Origin: Marinomonas gallaica
Lineage (GTDB): Bacteria; Pseudomonadota; Gammaproteobacteria; Pseudomonadales; Marinomonadaceae
DNA: 64,000 nucleotides
Assembly: GCF_001639745.1 (NCBI RefSeq)
Contig: NZ_LTAX01000002.1
Span: forward strand, 186,001-250,000
Reading direction: 5' to 3'
Notes under the pieces: model-generated
What the model saw: the letters and a program-made list of their open reading frames with translations, nothing else
The model's database searches: none
Told to the model about the DNA's origin: nothing
In this document: in pieces, positions 1 to 7,406 of the stretch
Position numbering within the stretch: position 1 is the stretch's first letter
Layout: each line of letters begins with the position of its first letter
Program-made: the position numbers and the translations under genes

Positions 1-915
1 AAAGCGACTGACCACATCCGATAACAGCAGTAAGCTGGCACCCCAGACGGCCGCCAGTGGTATTAACCATTTATGATCATTCCCTACAAACGCCCTCACC
101 ATGTGCGGAACCACCAAGCCAATAAAACCGATATTCCCTGCCAAAGCGACGGATATACCAGCCAAACCAATAATCAGCACGCTGAGCGCGACTTTTAGCA
201 ACAGGGTATTTTGCCCAAGCCCTTTGGCAACATCGTCCCCAGACAGCAAAATATTAATATGGGGCGACAACAGCAACGCCACAAAAAGCCCCGCACCAAG
301 ATAAGGTAAAATGGGTAATATCGTGTCTAATTCACGACCAGAAACTGAGCCTGCCACCCAAAACAAGACGCTGTCCAAGCCTTCTTGCCCGATCACCAAT
401 AACCCCTGAGTGAAAGACATAAACAACGCACTGATCGCCGCACCGGCCAAGACAATACGCACGGGAGATAGGCCATCGTGTCCCATTGAACCTAAACCAT
501 AAACCAATGCACCGGCCAGTGAAGCCCCCACAAACGCGATCCAAATGTAGTCGTTAAGGGTTGTGACCGAAAAAACTTGAGCGAACAAAACAATGAAAAA
601 GACAGCGCCCGCATTCACGCCAAAGATCGCAGGCGAAGCTAGAGGATTTCGCGTCAGCGTTTGCATCAATACGCCCGATACCGCCAACGCAGCCCCGACA
701 GCACAAGCCACAATCGCCCGCGACATGCGAGTAGTATGAATGATCACATGATCAATAGAATTCGGATCGTACTGCCAGAAAGCATCCCAAACACTGTGAA
801 GCGGAACTGTGTATTGCCCAAAGGCCACACTGACCACAAAACTTAGCAGCAGTACGAGCAATGAAAGCAGCACAAGCCCAGATCGTAAGCCAACTGCTTG
901 ATAGGAAATCAACAT
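1..915 (-). CDS. FecCD-family iron-siderophore ABC transporter permease (C-terminus off the window)
   Basis: Inner-membrane permease that moves ferric siderophore from a periplasmic binding protein into the cytoplasm. I translated the minus strand from ATG 915; the frame stays open for 305 residues and leaves the window at base 1, about 30 residues short of the usual family length. Family signatures are RNPLASP at about residues 89-95 and GFIGLVVPH at about 263-271, the second being the loop that contacts the ATPase. There are many hydrophobic segments. The start lies 2 nt after the stop of the upstream binding-protein gene, so the two are co-transcribed and presumably share its Fur box. The partner ATPase must lie outside the window. 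Confidence 0.92.
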   Translation of the reverse strand, partial: MLISYQAVGLRSGLVLLSLLVLLLSFVVSVAFGQYTVPLHSVWDAFWQYDPNSIDHVIIHTTRMSRAIVACAVGAALAVSGVLMQTLTRNPLASPAIFGVNAGAVFFIVLFAQVFSVTTLNDYIWIAFVGASLAGALVYGLGSMGHDGLSPVRIVLAGAAISALFMSFTQGLLVIGQEGLDSVLFWVAGSVSGRELDTILPILPYLGAGLFVALLLSPHINILLSGDDVAKGLGQNTLLLKVALSVLIIGLAGISVALAGNIGFIGLVVPHMVRAFVGNDHKWLIPLAAVWGASLLLLSDVVSRF

Positions 916-917
916 AA

Positions 918-1859
918 TCAGCTCGCAGGCGTTAGATGATAAAGCTCAGACAACTCATCCAACATCAGGTTGGCGCCTAAAATACCGCCAGAGAGTATCC
1001 AATTCACAAAGTTAACTTGGTACACCTGACCGTTTCGAGGGGCTTTTAATACTTGCCATAAAGGGTGCTGACGCCAATCATCGTAGTTTTGCTGTACCGC
1101 CCCATCTTCTTGATCAAACAACACAAAGAACACATCAGCGTTAATGCTCGGCAGTGCTTCTTTGGTTTTTAGTTTTATCCCCCAGCCCTTATGCTCTGGT
1201 ATAGGCGATGTAAAACCAATATCTCTTAATACCGCACCTGGAAAACTTTCGTCTAGGTATATACGCATGTGATCGGCACGGGCATTTAGGATCGACGCCG
1301 TTAGCGGCCACTTTTTCTGCTGCGCGCTGAGCTGCTTACGAAAATCTGCCGTACGTGCTTGCCACGCCTGCCACCGTTTTTCGCCTTCAGCTTGATGCCC
1401 CGTCGCTTCAGCCACCAACGCTAACGAACGCTGAAAATCGTACACGGTGTCCGCCATTACTGTAGGCGCAATTTGTGACAACTGACCGTAAATTTTCTCA
1501 TGACGGAGTCTAGCACCAATGATCAAATCCGGTTTGAGACGTGCGATGGCTTCCAAATTCGGCTGCGTTTCAAGACCAACGACCTCAGCGCCTTTTAAAT
1601 CATCGCGCAAATAGTGGTAGATAGGTTTCTGTGCCCACGACTCCACTACCCCAACAGGCGTAATCCCTAACGCCACGGTAGAATCTGTTGCGCCTTGATA
1701 TAAGGTGACCACTCGCTGAGACGAGACAACTTCAGTGTCCCCCATCGCATGCGACACGACAATATTACTGGCCAACGCGTGGCCTTGAAGCCCTAACAAA
1801 AAAGAAAGACAGACGCCCAGAATTGGACGCTCAACACAACGCTTTAGAAAGGAGCTCAT
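918..1859 (-). CDS. Periplasmic iron-siderophore binding protein (FecB/FepB type)
   Basis: Solute-binding protein that captures a ferric siderophore and delivers it to the FecCD permease encoded next. The frame is open back to 1955, but the extra N-terminus would run through the Fur box. ATG 1859 gives 313 residues that begin with a clear signal peptide ending in ALA at about residue 30. The core has the type III binding-protein pattern: VTLYQGATDSTVALGI, then GLETQPNLEAIARLKPDLII, typical of the TroA/FepB fold. The C-terminal part contains a WRQHPLWQVLKAPRNGQVY-like motif usual in this family. The exact siderophore cannot be told from the sequence. Confidence 0.88.
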   Translation of the reverse strand: MSSFLKRCVERPILGVCLSFLLGLQGHALASNIVVSHAMGDTEVVSSQRVVTLYQGATDSTVALGITPVGVVESWAQKPIYHYLRDDLKGAEVVGLETQPNLEAIARLKPDLIIGARLRHEKIYGQLSQIAPTVMADTVYDFQRSLALVAEATGHQAEGEKRWQAWQARTADFRKQLSAQQKKWPLTASILNARADHMRIYLDESFPGAVLRDIGFTSPIPEHKGWGIKLKTKEALPSINADVFFVLFDQEDGAVQQNYDDWRQHPLWQVLKAPRNGQVYQVNFVNWILSGGILGANLMLDELSELYHLTPAS

Positions 1860-1904
1860 ACGATGGCCTAGAAAAGGTGAATTGTTACAAGAGATATTCG
1901 TTAT

Positions 1905-1923
1905 GTTAATGATAACAAATATC
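1905..1923 (-). promoter_or_regulatory. Fur box upstream of the siderophore uptake genes
   Basis: Read on the minus strand this 19-mer, GATATTTGTTATCATTAAC, matches the Fur consensus GATAATGATAATCATTATC at 14 of 19 positions. It lies about 45 bp upstream of the chosen ATG at 1859, where iron-dependent repression by Fur would be expected. The match was made by eye. Confidence 0.65.
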
Positions 1924-2002
1924 ATATTCAACAACTCACCCGTATATCTAGCCACTAACCCTCGAATAGAGCGTGATTAGGCAAGTTTACGCTGGGCGTG
2001 TA

Positions 2003-2263
2003 TCAGTGTTTGGTATCACCCGGATTTGGCACAAAATTTATGACCGCTGTATCCGCTTCGGGTGCAGAACTGTGCGGCTGATTTACACGAGTTTCGAGCT
2101 CTTGTGGTTGCGCTTGGACTTTAGTCGACTGCTCGTCTTCATAGCCACAGGCCACACACTCGCGAAATTGCTTCTCAGCATCGTCATCGCGCCATGCACG
2201 AATCTTATCCATCTCACTACAACGTGGGCATACTGCCCCCGCAATAAAGCGTTTGGTTGTCAT
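2003..2263 (-). CDS. YheV-like putative metal-binding protein (DUF2387)
   Basis: Small 86-residue protein. It starts MTTKRFIAGAVCPRC and has two CxxC pairs, C12/C15 and C36/C39, forming a zinc ribbon. The tail after residue 45 is low-complexity and Gln/Pro/Glu-rich. This agrees with the YheV/DUF2387 family, whose members are about 70-90 residues and have no firmly known function. It lies 212 bp downstream of prlC on the same strand, an arrangement I recall from other gammaproteobacteria, so it may be transcribed with the peptidase gene. Confidence 0.75.
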   Translation of the reverse strand: MTTKRFIAGAVCPRCSEMDKIRAWRDDDAEKQFRECVACGYEDEQSTKVQAQPQELETRVNQPHSSAPEADTAVINFVPNPGDTKH

Positions 2264-2367
2264 TATTAACCTCGGTTTCTAGAGTCCAGCTCAATGCATC
2301 TAAGTTTACGCCATCATGCCGCTACTGATTGAGACTTTCAGTCGTCTAAAAAGACGGCCAATAGGTT

Positions 2368-2457
2368 GATCTGCTTTCCTTTTGACCGCATCCATCAATG
2401 AACACGCAAGACGAAGGTGCAGGGATGCACCTTCATCGAGGTAAAAGGAAACAGATC
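2368..2457. repeat. Nested inverted repeat between prlC and the YheV-like gene
   Basis: The outer arms are GATCTGCTTTCCTTTT (2368-2383) and AAAAGGAAACAGATC (2443-2457), complementary except for one extra C. Inside is a perfect 9-bp hairpin, GAAGGTGCA / TGCACCTTC (2413-2434) with a GGGA loop. The stem has no following T tract on the minus strand, so it is not a typical Rho-independent terminator. It may be an mRNA processing or attenuation structure, or a small palindromic element. Confidence 0.5.
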
Positions 2458-2475
2458 TAGCCAGAAAACCAAAAG

Positions 2476-4506
2476 CTAAGCCGCAATACCGCTATGGCGA
2501 AGCAGTGCATCAACACTTGGTTCACGGCCACGGAACGCTTCAAACAGCTCGGCTGCAGGACGTGATCCACCATTCGCTAATATAGTATCACGGAAGTGAG
2601 CACCAGTTTCAGTGTTGAAAATGCCCTCTTCTTCGAATTTAGAGAAGGCATCCGCTGACAATACTTCCGCCCATTTATAGCTGTAATAGCCAGCTGCGTA
2701 ACCGCCTGCAAAGATGTGCGAGAAGCTGTTTTGGAAACGATTAAACGCAGGTGGCACATTCACTGAGACCTTACTGCGTACGTCGTCCAATACATCTTGC
2801 ACTTGGATGCCATCTTGGTATTCACGGTGTAAGCGGAAATCAAACAGCGAAAACTCCAGCTGACGTACCATTTGCATGCCAGACTGGAAGTTTTTCGCCG
2901 CCAGCATCTTGTCGAGCAAATCTTGTGGCAATGGTTCATTGGTTTCAAAGTGACCAGCAATGTGCGCTAGCGCTTGAGGCTCCCAACACCAGTTTTCCAT
3001 AAACTGACTGGGTAATTCGACCGCATCCCACGCCACACCGTTGATGCCAGAGACCGATGACACATCCACCTGAGTCAGCATATGGTGTAGACCATGACCG
3101 AATTCATGGAACAAAGTAGTGACTTCATCGTGCGTCAACAGTGCCGGCTGATCACCAATCGGCTGCGTAAAGTTACACACCAAGTACGCTACTGGCAGCT
3201 GTAAGCGGCCGTCCTCTAAACGACGACGCACACGACATTCGTCCATCCAAGCACCGCCACGTTTGCCTTCACGAGCGTAAGGGTCGAGGAAGAAACGCGC
3301 GATGTCTTCGCCGTTTTTAGAGATCGTAAACAGCTGCACATCGTTGTGGTACGTATCGAAGCCGGACTCTTCTCGAATGTCCACGTCAAACAACGTTTGT
3401 GCGGTATAGAACAAGCCCGATAGCACTTTGTTGATTGGGAAATAAGGGCGCAACACTTCTTGAGAGATCGAGAATTTTTGCTCACGCAGCTTTTCGGCGT
3501 AATAGCCAACGTCCCACGCATTCAGGGACTCGATACCATGCTCTTGTTTGGCAAAGGCTTTCAGGTCAGCTAAGTCTTGCTCTGCAGACGGCTTTGATTT
3601 CACGGCAAGATCGTCTAAAAAGTCGACGACTTGCTGGCCGCTTTCCGCCATTTTAGTTGCCACAGACAATTCAGCGTAATTGTCAAAGCCTAGGATCTGC
3701 GCCATTTCGTGGCGTAGCGCTAGAATTTCACTGATCAAAGGTGCGTTGTCAAATTTACCTTCATTGCTAAGTTCAGAAGCGCGGGTAGCATACGCGGTGT
3801 AAACCTCTTCGCGTAACGCTTGGCTGTCCGCGTAGCTCATCACTGGCAAGTAAGATGGCAAGTCTAGTGTGAACAACCAACCCTCTTGCTCTTTGGCTTG
3901 CGCCATTTGTTTTGCCTGCGCTAAGGCTGACTCGGGCAAACCGGCAAGTTCAGCCTCATCGGTAATCACCTTGCTCCAAGCATGCGTCGAATCCAATACA
4001 TTTTCACCAAATTGACTGCCCAGCTCAGATAAGCGTGCGCTGATCTGGCCGTAACGTTGCTTTGCCTCGCCCTCAAGACCTACACCTGATAATTCAAAGT
4101 CACGAATCGTTTGTGTCAGCGCTTCGCTTTGTGCAGGTGTCAGTGTCTTAGCCTCTTCGCTATCAGACAAGGCTTTGTAGGCTTCATATAGCGCTTTGTT
4201 TTGCCCAAGTTCAGTGTAATATTCACTCAGCTTAGGCAAACACGCGTTGTAGGCCTCACGAATTTCTGGTGTGTTTTGCACCGAGTTTAAATGGCTTACT
4301 GGTGACCAGAACTGACCTAAACGATCATGGATTTCATCGAGTGGTGTGACCAACGTTGCCCACGTTGGCTGCTGGTTTTTTGCAACGACCGTTTCGATGT
4401 CGGTGCGATTTCTTTCAAGCAACGCCTCAAGATCAGCGGCAACCGAACTCGGATCAACTTTAGAGAATTCTGGCAAGCTGGTGGCATCCCATACGGACTG
4501 TGTCAT
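2476..4506 (-). CDS. prlC: Oligopeptidase A (M3 family zinc peptidase)
   Basis: Cytoplasmic zinc metallopeptidase that degrades short peptides, including cleaved signal peptides. The product is 676 residues, the normal length for PrlC/OpdA. The zinc site HEFGH is at residues 467-471, followed by the M3-typical GLHHMLTQVDVSSVSG stretch and by PSQFMENW, part of the M3 substrate-binding region. No signal peptide is present. The start at MTQSVWDATSLPEF is preceded on the minus strand by AAAAAGGATACCACGATATG, a usable ribosome-binding site. The gene is divergent from the gamma-carbonic anhydrase gene. Confidence 0.95.
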   Translation of the reverse strand: MTQSVWDATSLPEFSKVDPSSVAADLEALLERNRTDIETVVAKNQQPTWATLVTPLDEIHDRLGQFWSPVSHLNSVQNTPEIREAYNACLPKLSEYYTELGQNKALYEAYKALSDSEEAKTLTPAQSEALTQTIRDFELSGVGLEGEAKQRYGQISARLSELGSQFGENVLDSTHAWSKVITDEAELAGLPESALAQAKQMAQAKEQEGWLFTLDLPSYLPVMSYADSQALREEVYTAYATRASELSNEGKFDNAPLISEILALRHEMAQILGFDNYAELSVATKMAESGQQVVDFLDDLAVKSKPSAEQDLADLKAFAKQEHGIESLNAWDVGYYAEKLREQKFSISQEVLRPYFPINKVLSGLFYTAQTLFDVDIREESGFDTYHNDVQLFTISKNGEDIARFFLDPYAREGKRGGAWMDECRVRRRLEDGRLQLPVAYLVCNFTQPIGDQPALLTHDEVTTLFHEFGHGLHHMLTQVDVSSVSGINGVAWDAVELPSQFMENWCWEPQALAHIAGHFETNEPLPQDLLDKMLAAKNFQSGMQMVRQLEFSLFDFRLHREYQDGIQVQDVLDDVRSKVSVNVPPAFNRFQNSFSHIFAGGYAAGYYSYKWAEVLSADAFSKFEEEGIFNTETGAHFRDTILANGGSRPAAELFEAFRGREPSVDALLRHSGIAA

Positions 4507-4671
4507 ATCGTGGTATCCTTTTTGGCGTCAGCAAGATGCTCGGCACCTTGCAAAAAATAGGTTTAGTACTGACATATAAGATATGTGGTCTTGGCGCTTT
4601 TTCAATGGGGTAACAACGATCACATCCATAGCTTTCATTAATGCTGCACCGTGTGTGCTAAGGAAGAGACA

Positions 4672-5229
4672 ATGACTATCAAGACATTTCGTGGTCACAC
4701 GCCAACATTTGGAGAGCGTGTTTGGGTCGATGAGAGTGCTGTTATCATCGGTGACGTCGAGATCGGCGACGACAGCTCGGTTTGGCCCTTGGTGGCAATT
4801 CGCGGCGATATGCACCGCATTCGCATCGGTCAACGCACCAGCATCCAAGACAATTCGTGCCTACACATCACTCATGCAAGCACCTACAAGCCGGAAGGCC
4901 ACCCGCTCCACATCGGTGACGATGTTACCGTCGGCCACATGGCCATGCTACACGGCTGCACCATCGGTAACAAAGTATTAGTCGGCATGGGCACCACCAT
5001 TTTAGACGGTGCGGTGATTGAAGACGAAGTCATTATTGGCGCAGGCTCACTGGTGCCGCCAGGCAAGCGTCTCGAATCTGGCTTTTTATACAAAGGGTCG
5101 CCCGCTAAGCCTGCGCGTGCCTTGTCCGAGCAAGAAATCGAATACTTCCAATATGCCGGCCTGAACTACGTCAAACTCAAAGACGAGTACTTAGCAGAAG
5201 CGGCCGCAGAGGAAGGGCAATCAAAATGA
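4672..5229 (+). CDS. Gamma-class carbonic anhydrase-like protein (YrdA type)
   Basis: Left-handed beta-helix hexapeptide-repeat protein of 185 residues in the gamma-carbonic anhydrase/YrdA family, probably a cytoplasmic trimer. Metal-ligand histidines are visible in SCLHITHA and in VGHMAMLHGC. The frame extends 21 nt upstream to a GTG at 4651, but ATG 4672 is preferred because AAGGAAGAG lies just ahead of it. Many YrdA homologues have weak or no hydratase activity in vitro, so catalysis is not certain. The stop overlaps the ATG of the next gene (ATGA), so the two are translationally coupled. Confidence 0.9.
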   Translation: MTIKTFRGHTPTFGERVWVDESAVIIGDVEIGDDSSVWPLVAIRGDMHRIRIGQRTSIQDNSCLHITHASTYKPEGHPLHIGDDVTVGHMAMLHGCTIGNKVLVGMGTTILDGAVIEDEVIIGAGSLVPPGKRLESGFLYKGSPAKPARALSEQEIEYFQYAGLNYVKLKDEYLAEAAAEEGQSK

Positions 5230-5678
5230 GCCGCTTAAGTGCGCCATTCATTGGGGTAACGCTTGTGGCGGGGGCTTTTTGGGTTGCTACTCAGTCTTAC
5301 CAAAATAACTTTGCAGACCCTGCACTGTCGCCCGAAGCGCAACAAAACTTAGGTATTCAACTGCTGGAGTTTCCTCGAAATGTACCGCCGCTGGAGCGCT
5401 TAACCGCTGGAAAGTGGCAGGCCATTAACCTACAACCCAAAGTTTGTGACGCTGTTTGCCAAGGCCAAATGGCACAGCAAGCTTCCTTTGGTGTCCATAT
5501 AGTGCCCCCTTCGCAAGCGGCTTATCAGGATTTAGTCCAAGTCACGAGCGCAGACAACTATGCAATTCATCAAGGTAAGGTATTGCTTATCAATCCAGAA
5601 GGGAAATTTGCGGGTTCTATCAAGCCGCCTTACGATAAATCCCACCTCGGCAACATACTTACCGCCTTAAACCCATAA
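5226..5678 (+). CDS. Small membrane-anchored protein, distantly Sco/thioredoxin-like
   Basis: 150 residues with one N-terminal hydrophobic segment (about residues 7-21), likely an uncleaved anchor leaving the rest in the periplasm. No firm family is recognised. Two features recall Sco/SenC copper chaperones: a CxxxC motif (CDAVC at about residue 78) and a C-terminal stretch, LLINPEGKFAGSIKPPYD, that resembles the conserved Sco end. It is shorter than normal Sco proteins (about 200 residues), and the motif lacks the usual proline after the second cysteine. The start overlaps the carbonic anhydrase stop by 4 nt. The copper-related locus next door fits a thiol or copper role, but this is inference. 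Confidence 0.55.
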   Translation: MSRLSAPFIGVTLVAGAFWVATQSYQNNFADPALSPEAQQNLGIQLLEFPRNVPPLERLTAGKWQAINLQPKVCDAVCQGQMAQQASFGVHIVPPSQAAYQDLVQVTSADNYAIHQGKVLLINPEGKFAGSIKPPYDKSHLGNILTALNP

Positions 5679-5690
5679 TTTTTGGCTTTT

Positions 5691-5721
5691 TGTGTAAGAA
5701 ACTCTCGGCTTGTGACGTCTA
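5691..5721 (+). promoter_or_regulatory. Candidate ECF sigma promoter in front of the sigma factor gene
   Basis: TGTGTAAGAA (5691-5700), a 15-nt spacer, then CGTCTA (5716-5721). The same two elements with the same spacing recur at 7050-7080 ahead of the bufferin precursor gene. GTAA and CGTC are typical ECF -35 and -10 cores. This suggests that the ECF factor encoded just downstream activates its own operon. Confidence 0.6.
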
Positions 5722-5770
5722 CTTAGATACATTGCTAGGTAACTTCTTAATAACAAGCCGAGTTTTTCCT

Positions 5771-6397
5771 ATGACACAGGCCTTATTTCGCTCCGATAAA
5801 CAACCTAGTGGACAGCTCTTTCATAACAACGAATTTATGAATGACCTACGTTTGCAGATGTTGAAATTCGCGATACTGCAAGTACGCAATGAAGCGCTCG
5901 CAGAAGACGCAGTACAAGATGCTATGCTCTCTGCCTATCAAAACATTGATCGTTTTAATCGCCAAGCAGCCTTAAAAACATGGGTATTTGCCATTCTCAA
6001 AAATAAGCTGATTGATATTTTGAGAAAGGAAAAACGTTACACCAACGCCAGTATTCTGGAAGAAGGGGCGAGTCTCAACGATGAAGCTCTGATCGATCAT
6101 TTATTTACCGAGAATGGCCATTGGCAAAAAGATGAGCGTCCACAGAAATGGTACGAACCCGATCATGGTGTCGAGAGTAAACACTTTTGGCGTATTTTCG
6201 ACACTTGTTTAGAGGCGTTACCGGCTAAATACAGTCGCTTTTTTATGATGCGCGAATTTCTAGAGTTGGATACCAATGAGATTTGTGACAACGAAGAGGT
6301 GACCGTAAGCAATTTAAACACGACCTTGTTTCGCGCTCGATTACGTTTACGAGAATGTCTTGAAGATAACTGGTTTCAGGGGGAGAACAATACATGA
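5771..6397 (+). CDS. ECF-type RNA polymerase sigma factor of the bufferin locus
   Basis: Sigma-70 family factor of 208 residues with region 2 (VRNEALAEDAVQDAMLSAYQNIDRFNRQAALKTWVFAILKN region, about residues 40-80) and region 4 at the C-terminus (LPAKYSRFFMMREFLELDTNEIC, then a helix-turn-helix). The open frame begins at 5690, but residues before ATG 5771 would include the promoter; the ribosome-binding site at 5771 is weak. The stop overlaps the anti-sigma ATG by 4 nt. In Caulobacter the copper-responsive bufferin operons are under the ECF factor SigF, so a similar role here is a reasonable inference. Confidence 0.85.
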   Translation: MTQALFRSDKQPSGQLFHNNEFMNDLRLQMLKFAILQVRNEALAEDAVQDAMLSAYQNIDRFNRQAALKTWVFAILKNKLIDILRKEKRYTNASILEEGASLNDEALIDHLFTENGHWQKDERPQKWYEPDHGVESKHFWRIFDTCLEALPAKYSRFFMMREFLELDTNEICDNEEVTVSNLNTTLFRARLRLRECLEDNWFQGENNT

Positions 6398-6597
6398 TGA
6401 AGTGCACTCAAGCGACCCAGCTTTTATCTGAAAAACTCGACCGACCTTTGTCCAACAAAGAAAAAATGAATTTAGGCATTCATACAGCGATGTGCCCAGC
6501 CTGCCGACAGTTTGGTAAACAAATGCTGTCTCTTAGAGACATCAGCCAACGTTACGTAAAACAAAGTGATCGCGAAGAGAGGGGAGATAACACTTAA
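6394..6597 (+). CDS. Short zinc-finger anti-sigma factor
   Basis: 67-residue cytoplasmic protein with the anti-sigma zinc-finger signature HTAMCPACRQFG (HxxxCxxC, about residues 28-35), as in ZAS/zf-HC2 proteins. It has no membrane segment, so it would be a soluble anti-sigma factor that binds the ECF factor encoded upstream and may release it when the zinc or thiol site is altered, for example by copper or oxidants. The start overlaps the sigma stop (ATGA); a second ATG at 6397 is equally possible. Pairing with the sigma factor is well supported by position; the signal sensed is inference. Confidence 0.8.
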   Translation: MMKCTQATQLLSEKLDRPLSNKEKMNLGIHTAMCPACRQFGKQMLSLRDISQRYVKQSDREERGDNT

Positions 6598-6600
6598 CAA

Positions 6601-6634
6601 CAAAAAAGCAGCATAGCTATGTGAACTATGCTGC
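6601..6634 (-). terminator. Rho-independent terminator for the H1-like gene
   Basis: On the minus strand, stem GCAGCATAG / CTATGCTGC (6608-6634, 9-nt loop) is followed directly by TTTTTTG. It ends transcription from the lysine-rich gene at 6658-6888 and lies just past the end of the converging anti-sigma gene. Confidence 0.75.
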
Positions 6635-6657
6635 CGGCATTCTATGACAACGAACGG

Positions 6658-6888
6658 TTATTTTTTCGTTGTTTTTTTCGCAGCTGACTTTTTACCAGAA
6701 GCTTTTTTAGCGGATTTGTTGGCTGGCGACTCAGATGGTTTTTTGCTTGTCGCTTTACTTGATACTTTCTTTTCAGCCTTCTTCGCTAATGATTTTTTCA
6801 ACTTAGCAATTTTGTCTTTCTGCTTTGCAACCTTCTCTTTACGCTCTTTGATTTCAGATTTGATTGCTTTTACTTCTTGCTTAGACAT
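6658..6888 (-). CDS. Lysine/alanine-rich histone H1-like small protein
   Basis: 76-residue highly basic protein. Residues 1-40 form a charged, probably coiled-coil helix (SEIKERKEKVAKQKDKIAKL); the rest is a Lys/Ala/Ser tail with repeats such as KKASGKKSAAKKTTKK, like the C-terminal tail of eukaryotic H1 and bacterial H1-like proteins. Such tails bind DNA non-specifically. AAAGGAG sits 9 nt ahead of the start. The gene lies on the opposite strand between the sigma operon and the bufferin operon and has its own terminator. Any functional tie to the copper locus is unproven. Confidence 0.7.
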   Translation of the reverse strand: MSKQEVKAIKSEIKERKEKVAKQKDKIAKLKKSLAKKAEKKVSSKATSKKPSESPANKSAKKASGKKSAAKKTTKK

Positions 6889-7049
6889 ATTAGTACTCCT
6901 TTATTCATCTTTAAGTCGTGCAAATACCATACTCGCCTCGTCATCAGAGCGATACCCCACCCTATGCTATTTCATAAAAACTTAATACTTCGATCATAAA
7001 AACATCATAAAAAAACATTTTTCATAATTTTAAAATTTATTTAATTTTT

Positions 7050-7080
7050 TGTGTAAGAAGTAGATATACGCCTGCGTCTA
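7050..7080 (+). promoter_or_regulatory. Candidate ECF sigma promoter of the bufferin operon
   Basis: TGTGTAAGAA (7050-7059), a 15-nt spacer and CGTCTA (7075-7080), identical in both cores and spacing to the element at 5691-5721. A transcript starting about 7 nt after the -10 would carry a leader of some 35 nt before the ATG at 7123. Confidence 0.65.
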
Positions 7081-7122
7081 ACGACTGTAACTAACAAAAT
7101 GTTCCTTTGGAGGATCCAAATT

Positions 7123-7398
7123 ATGTCTACTAAAAATACGTCTCTTGCTCTAGCCCTTGGTACAGCTGTGGCCCTTTCTGCAGTCGCCGTTCCAGCTCAA
7201 GCTGCCGATAAAGAAAAATGTTACGGCGTAGCATTAGCGGGTCAAAATGACTGTGCCGCTGGCCCAGGTACTTCTTGTGCAGGCACATCAACCAAGGACT
7301 ACCAAAGCAACGCTTGGAAATTGGTCCCTGCAGGTACTTGTATGGATATGGAATCTCAAACATCACCAACAGGTCACGGCAAACTGGAAGCCTTCTAA
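7123..7398 (+). CDS. bufA1: Bufferin-type precursor peptide (DUF2282), copper-buffering RiPP
   Basis: 91-residue exported peptide. Residues 1-28 form a Sec signal peptide ending in AQA. The mature part has exactly four cysteines, C33 (KCYG), C44 (NDCAAG), C52 (TSCAG) and C73 (GTCM), the pattern of DUF2282 proteins. Family members were recently shown in Caulobacter to be ribosomally made peptides whose cysteines are turned into heterocycles that sequester copper in the periplasm. A strong GGAGG precedes ATG 7123; an in-frame extension to 7099 lacks this support. It is directly followed by the modifying enzyme and its partner, and preceded by an ECF promoter. Confidence 0.88.
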   Translation: MSTKNTSLALALGTAVALSAVAVPAQAADKEKCYGVALAGQNDCAAGPGTSCAGTSTKDYQSNAWKLVPAGTCMDMESQTSPTGHGKLEAF

Positions 7399-7406
7399 GG
7401 TACCCT

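Noticed and set aside
4528-4848. 106-codon minus-strand frame over the start of the carbonic anhydrase gene
   Set aside because: Antisense to a clear gene and overlapping the prlC/carbonic anhydrase promoter gap.
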